Of a stretch of DNA of 64,000 nucleotides, positions 31,701 to 44,039 are shown piece after piece. The notes beneath the pieces are model-generated. The model saw only the letters and a program-made list of their open reading frames with translations. It was not told the origin of the DNA and did not search any database. The first letter of the stretch is position 1. Every line of letters begins with the position of its first letter. Location of the stretch: contig NC_135126.1 in assembly GCF_050908995.1 (NCBI RefSeq), positions 186,001-250,000 on the forward strand, given 5' to 3'. The DNA is from Andrena cerasifolii. Its lineage: Eukaryota > Arthropoda > Insecta > Hymenoptera > Andrenidae. A program made the position numbers and the translations under genes.

Positions 31701-32214
31701 GTAATTATCTTGGCGACACTTGGAATGTGTCGCCCCTTACTGAATGTTCGAATTTCCAACCGGACCCAATCTCGTTGGGTCCGTACAAGGGAAACCCATT
31801 CGTCTAATGGAGGAAAAAGGGGGTGGTCGGTTGGCGACTATCGCGATACCGTCCGAGACCTGTAAGAGTGAAGGAGTCCGTGATAGGTACATCATGAGTA
31901 AGTAAGATGAAAGATCCCCGAACGGCAACCTCACCGGCACTAGAATCTCAACGTTTCAAGAGCGAGAGAGAAAGGCTCATATTCACCGTCCCTCTCAACT
32001 CCCGAAATTGTCCGAAGTCATCCGAAGGGCTGGGCTCACGTACGCGCGGATCGTGGAGTTGTGTATGTGCATGGTGGGGGAAATTCTCGATACTCCGGCC
32101 ATTAACTTTAGCATCACTGAATAGAGTACGAACTGAATGAAAACTATCAAAACTTCCTCACTCTACCGCAAGCGGCGCTGCAGTCGGAAATCTTCGCATC
32201 TTACACCTCTGCCC
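31701..32214. other. No feature recognised
   Basis: This is GC-richer DNA with scattered short frames and no recognisable protein. It may be part of the retroelement whose LTR-like sequence starts at 32215, but this cannot be shown. Confidence 0.35.
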
Positions 32215-32324
32215 GTGGAACGCTAAGGCGTTCTGCTCCCTGGACGCGGATTTTTAGAGATAAAAATAATAATAATCATAATAATTATGTAATGAAACGA
32301 TTTGAACACAAAACTAATAACTTC

Positions 32325-32857
32325 AATCCCATCAAAAACATTTCATGTAAAAAATGTAGCCGAGTCTCGTGACTCCTTTACTCATAAAAAGTTGTGAGAT
32401 GTAATGTAGAACCGAGTCTAGCGCTCTAATTTACTCTGACACTTCCATTCACAAATCACTCCAAGTCTACATCTTTAGTTGAGAAAGAACATTTTGTGAC
32501 TTGGCAATTACGCAGTACGAGAATGTGACGGTAATTGCTTACATTTTAATATTCACGTTTATTAATAAAGTATTGCATAAAATAATATTTATACAGGAAC
32601 TGAACGTTTATGTATTTATAGCGTGAACTTAATTTTACATAACATTGTAAGGTGTAATAATTTCCCTGTGCTGCGTAATTGCGAAGTCACAAAATGTTCT
32701 TTAACGAAAGATGTAGACTTGGATTGATTTGTGAATGAAAGTGTCAGAGTTAATTAGAGCGCTAGACTCAGTTCTACATGACATCTCACAACTTTTTATG
32801 GGTAAAGGAGTCACGAGACTCGGTTACATTTTTTACATGAAATGTTTTGATGGGATT
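32325..32857. mobile_element. Foldback element with about 190-bp inverted arms
   Basis: The left arm, starting 'aatcccatcaaaaacatttcatg' and covering 'gtctcgtgactcctttac', 'gatgtaatgtagaaccgagtc' and 'aagtctacatcttt', is answered by the right arm ending 'catgaaatgttttgatgggatt'. The arms are about 90 percent alike by eye. There is no coding content. It is inserted in the solo LTR; a clean target duplication was not identified. Confidence 0.75.
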
Positions 32858-33564
32858 TCACTTCTTTTTGTAAGTGATCCTTCTTTTCTTAGCTACGGGT
32901 TCTTTTTGGACATTAGCCACTTTTTTCGAATAGCCCACTCTCTATCCTTATTGGTTCTTCTCACGCGATTTTTGCGGAGTGGGGGACTCCGCGCTGTGAC
33001 TAGGTTACGGCGTCAGGACCGAAACATGCGTCACGCCCGCGGGGGCTAAACATTCATGTATCGTTTTTCGGTAATAAGGCGGCGAGTTTTGTTTTTAAAT
33101 TTCGAGCACCTGGGGACTAAGAGGAATGTACCTATCAAATTTCATGGTTATGCGTTCAGTGGTTCCAGAAATATCGAATTTCTTTCAAAAATTGTTAGAG
33201 AAAAGGATCTTTCTACATTTTTTAATTTTTCCTTTCATTGTATCCCAAACACTACCTTTCTGCCAAAGTTCAAGTCTCTAGGGCTGCGGGAAGTACGTCT
33301 GATTTTTGATGTTCGGTCAGTCGAAATAACGGAACTTTGAGTTCAAATATTTTATGAACTAGAAAAGATAGAAACGTGAAATTTGGGGGGGGGGGTAATT
33401 CCTTTGAAAAGTACTAGGTTTCAGTAAAGTTTCAGGTTTCTGGGTAACTCCAGCACTAAGATATGAGGGGGGGGGGGGTCAAAAGTACGCTGAGTTGCTT
33501 CCAGAAAAGACTGCTTACGGCATGCGCCGGACTCGACTCGGCGGGGGCACTGCCGTGCCCCCAG
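32858..33564. other. Insertion of unknown nature within the solo LTR
   Basis: It holds long G-runs (33387-33396, 33467-33478) and phrases such as 'gcatgcgccggactcgactcggcgggggcactgccgtgccccc'. Frames at 32735-33049 and 33056-33340 have no recognisable domain. Confidence 0.35.
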
Positions 33565-34065
33565 ATCAACTTAATAAACGAATTTAAACAATACAATTAA
33601 GAATTTCACTAGATTTATATTTGCACGTCCGTTCACTTTCGCTATCGGGGTTCGAGTGTCGTTTTACAAGGTCTATCGGTTTTAACACCTTTTTGTTAAT
33701 TACAAAATATCTTAGTTTCTAAGAGCCAATCGCAAATTTACTAATTAGTTAGCTAAATTCCTATTCGTCGATCCATTCCATTTCGGTTATCGATTTTCGC
33801 AAAAATAAGCGTTTAACAACATTGCGCTGATTTTACACACTTAGGAGAAGGAATCAAAGTTTATTCAAACATCCGTTTCCAAGTAAGTATTGATTAATTT
33901 ATAATCTTGAAGTTATTTATTTAGAGAATCTCTAACAATTTTCAATCCCCTCGGGCTTGTGCGAACTTCACACTGTTTCCCTTTCCTATTACACTCGTAT
34001 GACTCGATTCGAACTTCGCGCTTCTAAAGTTTATACTACACGCCGCTAGACGGGAGTCGCAACAC

Positions 34066-36700
34066 CGTCTTTTGTTGCGGTTTCCGCTGGTTAAATATGT
34101 GTGATTGCGTGAAATTAGCTATATGACATAGAGATATCGAAACTAGATGTAGAGCGAAATTCAAAATCCTTTGTAGCGAAAAGATTTATTATAGACATGT
34201 GGGTTCGAAACGAACAACACATCTGGAAGGTTTTAAACGAGATTGAAACGGAGGACGAGGAAGAGTTTAGTGCCAGGACTCGTAAACACGTAGAGCGCGT
34301 TGTGCTTCTCGAGGGTTTTTCCATGCCAGTTTTTCGAACGTGCTCATACAATATTAGTAGGATACCTGAACTCGGAAGGCATACGAGAATCTGCGATAGC
34401 ATTCAGTAATTTTCAAGACTACAGTTAGGCCAAGCGAGGATAATAAACGGCTTAACTTTTCCTTCCACATCTGCGTGCCAGGTTTCGACGAGCGAGCAGC
34501 TGCTCGTCTCGTAAAACGACTCAAAATTCTGTCCTCGCTTTCAATAATTGCCGATGTCCTGTTAGGGTAAAAACTCAGCTCGGAAAAGTCATAAAGTCAT
34601 AAACTTTGCGCCGGCGACGTCGTCTTGACCCTAAGGGTTGCGCTTACCTACCTGCTAGATATGTATGTAATGTAAATAGACTATGTAAACGGAAAGCGTA
34701 CCTCGACCACCAGCCGAGAGTGGAGGGAAGCGCGAAGGAAGGGCCAAGGACGGAGAGATGGCTGAAGGACAACCCCCTGACGAAGCTTGAGGGACAACAC
34801 CACCTTGATTGGACGAAAGGATCCAGGGAAGGAGACAGAGGAACACGCCGAAATTGGAGGAGTAGGGCGCTCGGAGGTTACAAGCGAGGAGTGATTTTGT
34901 AAAAACTTTAGATCTAACTTGTTAGAAATACAGTCAACATCAAGATATCCATAAAAATCCAGAAAGTGTTTCATTCAATTTCATTCCTTCGTTCTTTGAA
35001 ATTCCCGCGCTACACGTGAGCTGAGTGCTTCAGCGCTCCACGGGCACGGACCCGCCGCCTATTAAGAAGGCTCCACGGAATCGCGCAACACTTTACACTG
35101 TTGCGGTTTCCGCCAGTGTAAATATATGTAATTGTGTGAAGTTAGCTATAAGACGTAGGGATATCGAGGCTAGATGTAGAGCGAAACTCAAAATCCTTTG
35201 TAGTGGAAAGATTTATTGTACGCATGCGGGCTTGAAGCGAGCAGCGCATCTGGAAGGTTATAAGCGAGATTAAAACGGAGGACGAGGAAGAGTTTAGTGC
35301 CAGGACTCGTAAACACGTAGAGCGCGTTGTGATTCTCGAGGGCTCTCCTTGCCAGTTTTTCGAACGTGCTCGTACAATATTAGCATCTGATACCTGAACT
35401 CGGAAAGCGTACGAGAGCCTGGGATTGCATTCAGTACTTTTCAAAACTACAGTTAGGCCAGGCAAGGATAATAAATAGCTTAACTTTTCCTTCCACATCT
35501 GCGTGCCAAATTTCGTCGAACGGGCAGCGGCTCGTTTCGTAAAACCACTTAAAATTCTATCTTCGCTTTCATAATTGTCGGTGTCCTGTAAGGGTAAAAA
35601 CTCCGGTCGAGAAAGGCCGAAAGTCATGAAGTCATAAACTTTGTTCGGGCGACGTCTTCTTGACCCTGAGAGTTGCGCACGCCTACCTCTTAAATGTATG
35701 TATAATGTAAATAGCCTGTCTATGTAAACTATGTAAATGGAAAGCGTGGCTCGACCTACCTCGACCACCAGCCAAGAGTGGAGGGAAGCGCGAAGGAAGA
35801 GCGAAGGACGGAGAGATGGCAGAGGACAATCCCCTGACGAAGCTTGAGGGACGACATCGTCTTGATTGGACGAAAGGATTCAAAGAGGGAGTTGGAAGAA
35901 CACGCCAAAATTGGAGGAGTAGGGCGCTCGGTGGTGACAAGCGAGGAGCTATTTTTGTAAGAAGTCAGAGCTATCTTGTTAGCAGACCAACAAACAGTTT
36001 ACTTGTCTAAATATACGTACAATTCGAAAGTTCAAGCTTGTTGAAATCTTTTAAAATTCCCGCACTACTTCGCGAGCTGAGTGCGTTAGCGCTCCACGGG
36101 CACGAACCAACGCCATCATATTAAAACTCCATTAAATCGTGCAATACCACTCATTGCATGAAACGCAACCAACTTCGAAGCGAACAGCACATCTAGAAAG
36201 TTTTAGGCAGAGTCGAAACGGAAGATGAGAATGGAAGCAAATACGTGGCGCGCATCGTTATTTCTTAAAGGCTTTTACTGCTAAGTTTTTCGAACGTGTT
36301 CTTATAATGCTAACGTTACAGCTATACTCTAATCCAGAAGATGTACGAGACCCTGCAATTGTATTCAATAGCCTTCAAAACCTTTAATTTAACCCGGGCG
36401 CAGATAATAAATAAATTCATTTTTCATTTACACATCTGCTTACCAAATCTCGCTGGGTAAGCAGCAGTTCGTCCTGTAAAACTCATAAAATATGGTCTTC
36501 GCTTTCAATAATTACCGCTGTTCAGGAAGAATAGAATAACTCGGGTTGAGAAAATCCAGAAACCAATAAAGCCATCAAATTTCGTTAGGAGTCGGTCCCC
36601 GATTCTTACGGCGAAGTAACCGATGTAGTTAGAAAGCGTGCTTCGACCACCGTCCAAAAGTCTCGAATTAAATTTAACGTAATCCATCCAACTGCATAGC
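34066..36700. repeat. Tandem array of about 1-kb units (about 2.6 copies)
   Basis: Landmarks such as 'aaacggaggacgaggaag', 'gtgccaggactcgtaaacacgtagagcgcgttgtg' and 'cttgagggacna' recur at a spacing of 1,027 bp between the first two units (for example 34251 and 35278), then about 943 bp to a third, more diverged partial unit. Each unit includes a block 'gagctgagtgcnttagcgctccacgggcacg' at its end. No protein is conserved between the copies. It could be a satellite, or back-to-back LTRs of an unknown element. Confidence 0.75.
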
Positions 36701-36760
36701 TAATTATAAGTAATTTTGAACATTCCCGCGCAACCTCACGAGCATCAAACGTATCGAAAA

Positions 36761-37239
36761 CATGGACCTAAGAATTAAATGGACGGAGCCCAAAGCTGCG
36801 GGGCCTAAGCTCGTGTCAGTAAGGGGGGTACATGATACTGCGCATGTGGTGGTGGACGATCGGTGATTGGTTAATGAAAGTGACATATCATCGATAAGAG
36901 GCATTGCCTCTTTTATATTTTTTTATGGTTAAGTTTGTCGTTGAGTTTGAAACGTTAATACGTAATTGCAACATTATACTTTGGTCTCTTAACACTTGGT
37001 AAAACTTACGCTACTTGTCAATTGAGGGGCTCATATGTAAGTACATATATATAAGCAATAGTTTTATACATATAAACATATTTTAATACACCCTATATAA
37101 GCATTCCGTTTCAAATAATGCGTACTACTCCACCAATCACAAGCCATCCACCACGACTTCTCTCCTCCCGATTGACTGGCTTGACCCCCTCCTCCATGTT
37201 TAGACTTTGTGCTCCGTTCATTTAATTCTTAGGTCCATG
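36761..37239. mobile_element. P-like MITE family B, copy 2 (479 bp) with perfect 8-bp target duplication
   Basis: It begins CATGGACCTAAGAATTAAAT and ends with the reverse complement ATTTAATTCTTAGGTCCATG, near-identical to the ends of the element at 7782-8831. ATCGAAAA is duplicated at 36753-36760 and 37240-37247. The interior subset ('tggtggacgatcggtgattgg' and 'ccaccacgacttctctcctcccgattg') is shared with copy 1, rearranged by an internal deletion. It lies about 300 bp upstream of TRAPPC13. Confidence 0.85.
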
Positions 37240-37412
37240 ATCGAAAACCGTTCCGTTTCGTTACTGCGGTTCATGCGCTATTGGAAACGGAACGCTATGA
37301 ATGCGCGCAGCAACTGCGCTGCGGTCTATGCGCAGTATGCGTGAATCGGAACACACCCAGAATCGTTCTGAAAAGTGCTCTGATATTTGCTCAGGCTATC
37401 GATTTTATAAAT

Positions 37413-37447
37413 CGAATTTACTCGAATGCTTCGTTCGAGTAAATTCG
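37413..37447. repeat. Perfect 14-bp inverted repeat upstream of TRAPPC13
   Basis: CGAATTTACTCGAA and TTCGAGTAAATTCG are separated by seven bases, about 90 bp before the start codon. It could form a hairpin in DNA or 5'-leader RNA. Function is unknown. Confidence 0.6.
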
Positions 37448-37537
37448 TACAGCCTCAGTTTAGCTTCGTGACATTTGACAGCTACTACCCTACGACTCGA
37501 ACAAAGTTTTGCTCTTCCAGTTTGTCACGTATCATTA

Positions 37538-40500
37538 ATGGCTCAAATGGAAGTTAAACCAAAAAGTGAACATCTGCTGGCGTTGAAAGGTAATTACGCG
37601 AGTTTCTCCGTGGTATTTCATTTATGTATGTTAAATGTTGGAAGTACAGGTAACATTGTTATTTATGCCGTGCTGCTTTGCTTCTCAGTAATGAGATTGA
37701 CACGACCCACTCTTGCGAGTCCAGTAGTTGTTACTTGCGATTCAACGGACCTTCCTGGTAACACATTGAATAATGAGCTTAAAAGCGATTGTACCGCTTT
37801 GCAAGGAATGGAAACTCTGGCCGTAGGACAGTTTATGGTGTTACCGCAAAGTTTTGGGTACGTATTCAGTTATTAATGGTATTAAAATTAAATCATATCA
37901 CTATAGAGTTCTTGAGTCCACCTTCAACATTCTTGCTGTTAATAGGAAGATTTCATTTTTCTTGTTTCCAGAAGCTAATTTAGGGGGCATGTTATAATAC
38001 ATGTTTGACGAACCTTTTCTTTGCATGTTGTCAAGGGTGAATTATCAAGTATAAACGTTCAAATCCTTTTGCGAATGAGATAGATAATCAGAATAGACAA
38101 GTTGTGTGGTTCAAATAATTAAGGACCTTGCAGCCAAAGGGTACAGCTTTATTTTTGACAGTTTTTGAGTTATGAAGTGTAATATATACATAAAAACATT
38201 CTACATCGCTTGATGTAAATCCGATAGCATTACTCTTTTGCGTAATACAGATTCTCCGGATTTGAAGAATTTGCCAAAAATAGAAATAGAAACTTATCGA
38301 CTCAATAACTATTACTTCTTGTGCGAAAATGTATATTTTTCAATTAGTGTTCTCCTTTTAACTTTAAGTCAAAGCAATAATTTTATAAACAGTTTTTCCT
38401 AATTTACTTGAAGTTGGTAAAGATGGAGCTGCGCTACTCTTGCTGCAAGGTCCTCAATTTAATAATTCAATATTAAATAATGAAATGTTAAAATCGTACG
38501 TTCATGCTTGCAGGAACATTTATCTTGGTGAAATATTTTCTAGCTACCTTTCTGTGCATAATGGTAGCAATCAGTTAGTCAAAAATGTTACAGTTAAAGT
38601 AAGTAAAATATTCTTATGTATTAATTTTAAGTATAAACACATTAAGACATGTTATATGGTAATAACAAATATAGATTTATAATAAACGGTAGAGATAGAA
38701 TGATATTATAAAATGATTATATGTGTATAAAATTTCTGAATCAAACTTAACAATATTTCGTACTGTAGGCAGATTTACAAACAAGTACTCAAATTATTTC
38801 TCTTTCTGGTAATAGTGGAGGAATGAAGGATTTAGCTCCTGACAGTACAGTTGATGAAGTAATACATCACGAAGTAAAAGAAATAGGCACACACATGTAA
38901 GAATGTATATTATAATATAACAAAAGTTACGGCGCATAATTAAAGCGTTGATAACGCGAATCTTTTCCAGATTAGTCTGCGAAGTTACTTATACACCTAC
39001 TAGTTCAGGTGCCACACCGCAATCGTTTAGAAAATATTATAAACTTCAAGTGGTAAAACCGTTAGATGTAAAAACTAAATTTTATAACGCAGAGGTAACA
39101 TTCTTACAATGACATACAATATTATATAGGGGAAGTTCCACAGTGCGTGGCTCGGCGAGTCGGCGAGCCATGAGCCCGAGATGGGCGTTCCCACGCGCCG
39201 TGGAACTTCACCTTATTATGCCATACTATATAATAACGAAGGCTTTGACGTTTCTAACACTTAGATCTATCTAATTGTTTAAAATAGAATTTGTTTAATA
39301 GAAAAGTTTAATTCAAAGCATATTATTTTCTTGAAGTCAGATGAAGTGTACCTAGAAGCGCAAATACAGAATCTTACAGCAGGCCCTATATGTTTAGAGA
39401 AAGTTTCGCTCGAATCGTCTCATTTATTCAGTGGTGAGCTCATATCCTCGGATCGACTAATCTAATTGTAAATTTCGTTAGCGAGTATTTTAACTGTTTC
39501 AGTATCGACGCTAAGTACAAATGAAAATGGAGAGTCTATTTATGGATCAGTTAACGTATTAGATACTGATTGTAGCAGACAGTATTTATATTGTTTAAAA
39601 CCACAATTGACTTTGTTAAAAGACCCAAAAATGATGCACAACGCAACGAACATTGGGAAATTAGATATCGTTTGGAGAAGTAATTTAGGAGAAAGGGGGA
39701 GGCTACAAACAAGTCAGTTACAAAGGATGGTTTGTTAAGTCGTTTATTGTTTCATTTGTAATTGACGAACCACTTTAGTATCTGATTTATGCTTTAAATC
39801 TTTAGGCACCTGAATACGGTGACCTCAGAGTCACTATGAAAGATGTTCCTGTAAAAGTATATCTTGAGCAAGCGGTTAAATTTAATTGCCACATAATAAA
39901 TACATCGTAAGTATTCCAAATATATGGACGAACTAGAATTAATAGCTAATACAGTTCATTTATAAGGTTTTCACAAATTAAATGTTACAAATTACTGAAC
40001 TTTATTTTTATTGCTCTAGAGAAAGAAGTATGGATTTAATGATGAGTTTGGAATCAAGTAACTCGATTGCATGGTGCGGAATATCCAACACGAAAATAGG
40101 GACATTAAAACCTGGAGTATCAATAGATATTCCTTTATGTTTGATTGCATTACACGGTGGTATTATTGTAAGTATTATGGTATAAAACGTTATAGAAGGG
40201 ACATTCCATGTGAACTCGGACAGATTTTGGAGTAAGTTTTCATATATTGCTGAAATTTGAATATGTTTTAGTCTTTAGTGATATTTAAACGTACCTCAAA
40301 GGATTTTTCAAAATTTTCAAAAGTGTCGATTTTACAGCTGTTTGAAGTTAAGTGCTAACTTTTTTTCAATACATTATAGCTATGGAAGTAGTAAACGGAT
40401 GGAGATGAAGTTTACGATGCTTATAGAGAAGACATTGAAGTTTTAAGAAAAAATTATTTCAGTTTAAAAAAAAAATTGAACCATTTTTGTGCAATTATTG

Positions 40501-42697
40501 TAAACAAATGCAAGTTTTTAACATCGGGCGCGATTTTAAAAATCTGAAGAAAAAAAATAGAATATAGTTCTATCCTTCCCCTTGATGAACAAATTTTCAA
40601 AAATATGGACATTTTAAAATTGGCCCTGTAAAAATTACAGAAAGTTGACGCTGCGTCGCCCAGCACCGACTCGTCTGGTCGGGCCGTGCGGTACTCGCAG
40701 CGGCTATATCGGATATTCTTATACAGGATTCTCGAAAATGTTAAGTATTTGAAAAAAGCTGAAGCAGGAAAACTTTTACTGTTTTTTATATCCAACATAA
40801 TACGGTATCTCAATTTTTGGTGTTCGCAATATTTTCCTTGAAACGAGGGTGACTTTTAGTTTTTTTTAAATGGAATGGTATATATTTCATTACCCAATAT
40901 GAAAGTGACTGTCAAGACAAATTCAACCATATGGTACACTATGACCTTCAAGGCCACGCAAGGTTAGGAATGAAATAAATATATTGAACTATCTATCTAA
41001 AGTCCATTTCATATATGTTGGCCGGCGAGTTTGGTTTCGCGAGCAGCGCGCGAGGAGAAATCAGCTACCACCACCTAACGATCGTGAATTGGCAGTTGAA
41101 GTTGCTGGGTCCCCAAAGGGTATGGTGGGGTAACGGGAACGCTGCTCGACTCCGCCTGAACGCAGCCGTGTGGCTGTTGTTTATTCTTAGCGTAATAGTT
41201 GTGTGTGTTACGAAGCTATGCGTAGATCAATACGAATTGAAGCTATCGAGAAAGAATGTTCTGACCAATAAAACTCCTGAATTTTTCCGACCTAACACAC
41301 ACCTATTCTGATGTATGTATTTCTACGCTAAGAACTCGGTTTGGCCTACACGTCTGGAGCTTGGCGCTATCCCCACCACTTGTGACTCGCTCTTGTTCTG
41401 CGAAGGCGAGAGCGAGATGGAACGACAGCGTGTCAGAGGGACTGAAAGCAAGCGAGGAACGGTACGAGACAGATGACACATTGATACATACTTTGTCTCG
41501 CACCGTTTTTCGTACGCCTGATACTCCGTCCTTTGCGTGCGCACCGGGCACGAGCGTGTTTAGACTCGCTTTCATTCCATCTCGCTCTCGCCTTCGGCAA
41601 GAAGGAAGTGAGAAACGACCACTCGGAATCCTGTCCCGTCTGTGTAGTTAAAGTGGTACACCGTATCTCCACGGCGCGACGAGCAGGTGTAGCCCGAAGG
41701 AGAAAACGTAGAGAAAGGAGCACCGAGGCAGGCAAGCGGTGTGGTGGGAGATTACCCCTCACGAAACTCACCGGCCAATATGTATGAAATGGACTTTAGT
41801 AGATTGAGTTTCTCCCTTTCATTCCTAACCTTGCGTGGCCTTGGAGGTCATACTATACCATATGGTTGAATTTGTCTTGACAGTCACTTTCATACTGGGT
41901 ATTCAAATATATAGCGTTCCATTAAAAAAACTAAAAGTCACCCTCGTTTCAAGGAAAATATTGCGAACACCAAAAATTCAGATACCGTATTGTGTTGGAT
42001 ATAAAAAACAGTAAGAGTTTTCCTCCTTCAGTTTTTTTTTCAAATACTTAACATTTTCGAGAATCCTGTATAAGAATATCAGGTATAGCCGCTGCGGAGT
42101 ACCGCACGGCCCGACCAGTCGAGCCGGTGCTGGGCGGCGCAGCGTCAACTTTCGGCAATTTTTACAGGGCCAATTTTAAAATGACCATATTTTTTAAAAT
42201 TTGTCCAACAAGGGGAAGGATAGAACTATATACTTATTTTTTACATTTGTAAAATCGCGCCATTTGTTTAAAATAATTGCACAAAAATGGTTCTTTTTTT
42301 TTTTAACTGAAATAATTTTTTCTTAAAACTTCAATGTCTTCTCTATAAGCACCGTAAACTTCATCTCCAACCGTTTACTACTTCCATAGCTATAATGTAT
42401 TGAAAAAAAGTTAGCACTTAACTACAAACAGCTGTAAAATCGACGTTTTTCAAAATTTTCACAAATCCTTTAAGGTACGTTTAAATATCACTGAAGACTA
42501 CAACATATTCAAATTTCAGCAATCTACGAAAACTTAATCCAAAATCTGTCCGAGTTCGCATGGAATGACCCAGAAGCAATAAGTTACTCTATAATGTTAT
42601 AATGTTTTAGACCATTTCGGGGCTGAAATTGGAGGACACATTTTTGAAGAGGACATACGATTATGATGATTTAGCACAAATATTTGTTAATCAATAG
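37538..42697 (+). CDS. TRAPPC13: TRAPP complex subunit 13
   Basis: TRAPPC13 is a subunit of the TRAPP III vesicle-tethering and Rab1-GEF complex at the Golgi and in autophagy. Ten exons join in frame at GT-AG borders: 37538-37589, 37689-37857, 38514-38598, 38769-38896, 38971-39094, 39337-39433, 39503-39729, 39806-39906, 40020-40167 and 42611-42697. Hallmarks in order are KPKSEHLLALK, VMRLTRPTL, LPQSFGN, GEIFSSYLSVHN, HHEVKEIGTHILVCEV, KPLDVKTKFYNAE, EVFLEAQIQN, QYLYCLKP, GKLDIVWRSNLGERGRLQTSQLQRM, PEYGDLRV, ERSMDLMM, and a final RTYDYDDLAQI-like end before TAG at 42695-42697. The product is about 405 residues. Intron 9 is 2.4 kb because of nested foldback elements; the other introns are 70-660 bp. 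Convergent with GPN2, 142 bp apart. It appears intact. Confidence 0.96.
39128..39215. repeat. 88-bp hairpin element in TRAPPC13 intron 5
   Basis: 'ggggaagttccacagtgcgtgg' is mirrored by 'ccacgcgccgtggaacttcacctt' around a GC-rich middle ('ggctcggcgagtcggcgagcc'). It is a tiny foldback insertion within AT-rich intron sequence. Confidence 0.6.
40198..42571. mobile_element. Large foldback element in TRAPPC13 intron 9
   Basis: Outer arms of about 780 bp (40198-40998 and 41799-42571) mirror each other, from GGGACATTCCATGTGAACTC at the left to the reverse of GGGTCATTCCATGCGAACTC at the right. They show scattered substitutions and small indels. AGAA flanks both sides. The centre is occupied by another palindromic element (40999-41798). 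A fragment of the same family ('gtctttagtgatatnnaaacgtan…ttcaaaggatttttcaaaattttcaaaa') is present near 54770-54845. No coding content. Confidence 0.75.
40999..41798. mobile_element. Palindromic element nested in the centre of the intron-9 foldback
   Basis: Ends 'aagtccatttcatatatgttggccggcgagtt' and 'aactcaccggccaatatgtatgaaatggactt' pair, with TA at each side. Inside, 41360-41620 forms a third-level inverted repeat ('ctcgctcttg…gcgagagcgagatgg' with 'ccatctcgctctcgcc'). Frames on both strands in this part arise from the symmetry. Confidence 0.65.
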
Positions 42698-42839
42698 ACT
42701 AGTCGACAATTAATAAATTAATAAAAACATGTTTATTCACCTGCTATATTCCCCTTAAAAGTGTACCAGGTATATTTATAAATGCATAGAAGAATATTAA
42801 CGTCGAAAGGAAATCAACTGAATTATTGATTACACATTT

Positions 42840-44016
42840 TTAGAAATATGCATCCACCGTGGACATTCTTTCACTTTCACTCACTGCTCCTACAGCACAC
42901 GCAAGGAGAGTTTGCACATCCTGAGGTTCATTTCCACCGAAAACATAGCCGTTAGCTTTGTCCACAGCATTTTTCACTTGTAATAACAATGCTTGATTAG
43001 AAATATCCAACGGTATAAAACAGACGAGACTATAATCTTCTATTAGCGACACAAAAGCTGCATTTAGTTTCTTATACCTGAAACACAAAACGTTTTATAC
43101 GCATCAAAAGTATTGTGACAATTATTCATGTGAAAAATATCGAATGTAAACATACTTTGACGTAAATGGATCCTCATCGAGTTTATCTAACAAATAATTT
43201 AAATCGAGAACTTCTGTATAAAAGTCTATATTAAAGGCTAGGCAGTGACTAAATCTCTTCATTTCGTCGAACTTTGACATAATATTAACATGAGGTAGGC
43301 CTAACTTCAACATGGTCGTCGTGCAAAGGATTAAGGATGATAAATATTTTCCTATAATCAGAAATGCTAATGTCACGTGTCAACGCATAAATCTACTTCT
43401 GAGAATGTAACGTATATAATCACCAGCGTTGCTACAATGATGAGAGTCTACAAGGTGTACGCTGCATAGCCTAACTAGATTCTGTCCCAATTTTTCAGCA
43501 ATCGCACTGATCGATTTATGATGCGTGTATAATTCAACCTGTCGATGAATATCACGCTACAGCCAAAGAATGTAACGAATTTCATAATAACGTTTACGGA
43601 GTATATGTACCTGTCCCGGACAATCGAAAATGAGATAGTAATCCTTTAAGTTTAAAACTCTTGTAATTAGCCATTGTACGTTAGCTTCTAAGAATTCCAT
43701 ACAGTAAACCAGAGCTCCATTTGGCCCAAGCCCGTAATGTAACATTGCTTCTTCGTGTTTTATTAATTCGGATACATCTATTGCTGGTTTATATTCCATG
43801 TTTTCATTTGCTGGATCTGAATGCACATGAATAATGAACTCACGGGAAAAATAGAAAAGTCAAATGCTTATTTGTCAATTGGCACTGGTTTTTACCAATA
43901 TTAATAACGGCTACTTTTCTGCCAAGTTTCTCTAAAAATTTGGACATAGCATGGCAGTAAGTGGTTTTTCCACTCCCGGGTGGGCCGATAACTAACTGAC
44001 CAAATATTAAACTCAT
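42840..44016 (-). CDS. GPN2: GPN-loop GTPase 2
   Basis: GPN2 is a cytosolic GTPase that helps assemble and import RNA polymerases. Five exons (43896-44016, 43611-43816, 43424-43538, 43156-43351, 42840-43077) join at GT-AG borders to give 291 residues. Motifs: P-loop IGPPGSGKTTYCHAM, the defining GPN loop in YGLGPNGALVYCMEFLEAN, the G3 motif DCPGQVELYTHH, HLVDSHHC, LPHVNIMSKFDEM (family SK-D), and IEDYSLVCFIPLDI with NAVDKANGYVF near the end. The length matches the family (about 300). The ATG at 44016 opens directly into the P-loop domain. It lies 23 bp downstream of the PSMG3 stop on the same strand. No damage is seen. Confidence 0.96.
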
Positions 44017-44039
44017 ATTTGTACTCTGAACTTATGGCA

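Larger units (their letters stand above)
32215..34022. repeat. Solo Gypsy LTR, interrupted by a 1.2-kb insertion
   Basis: 32215-32324 ('ccgtggaacgctaaggcgttctgctccctgga…gaacacaaa') and 33565-34022 ('aaacgaatttaaacaatacaa…cgaacttcgcgctt') match, in the same order, the LTR at 46038-46590. They are separated by a foldback element (32325-32857) and about 700 bp of other sequence with G-runs. No internal retroelement sequence adjoins, so it is a solo LTR or its remnant. Confidence 0.75.

Noticed and set aside
41303..41787. Several overlapping ORFs in TRAPPC13 intron 9
   Set aside because: They overlap on both strands within nested inverted repeats and have compositional, not domain-like, sequence.
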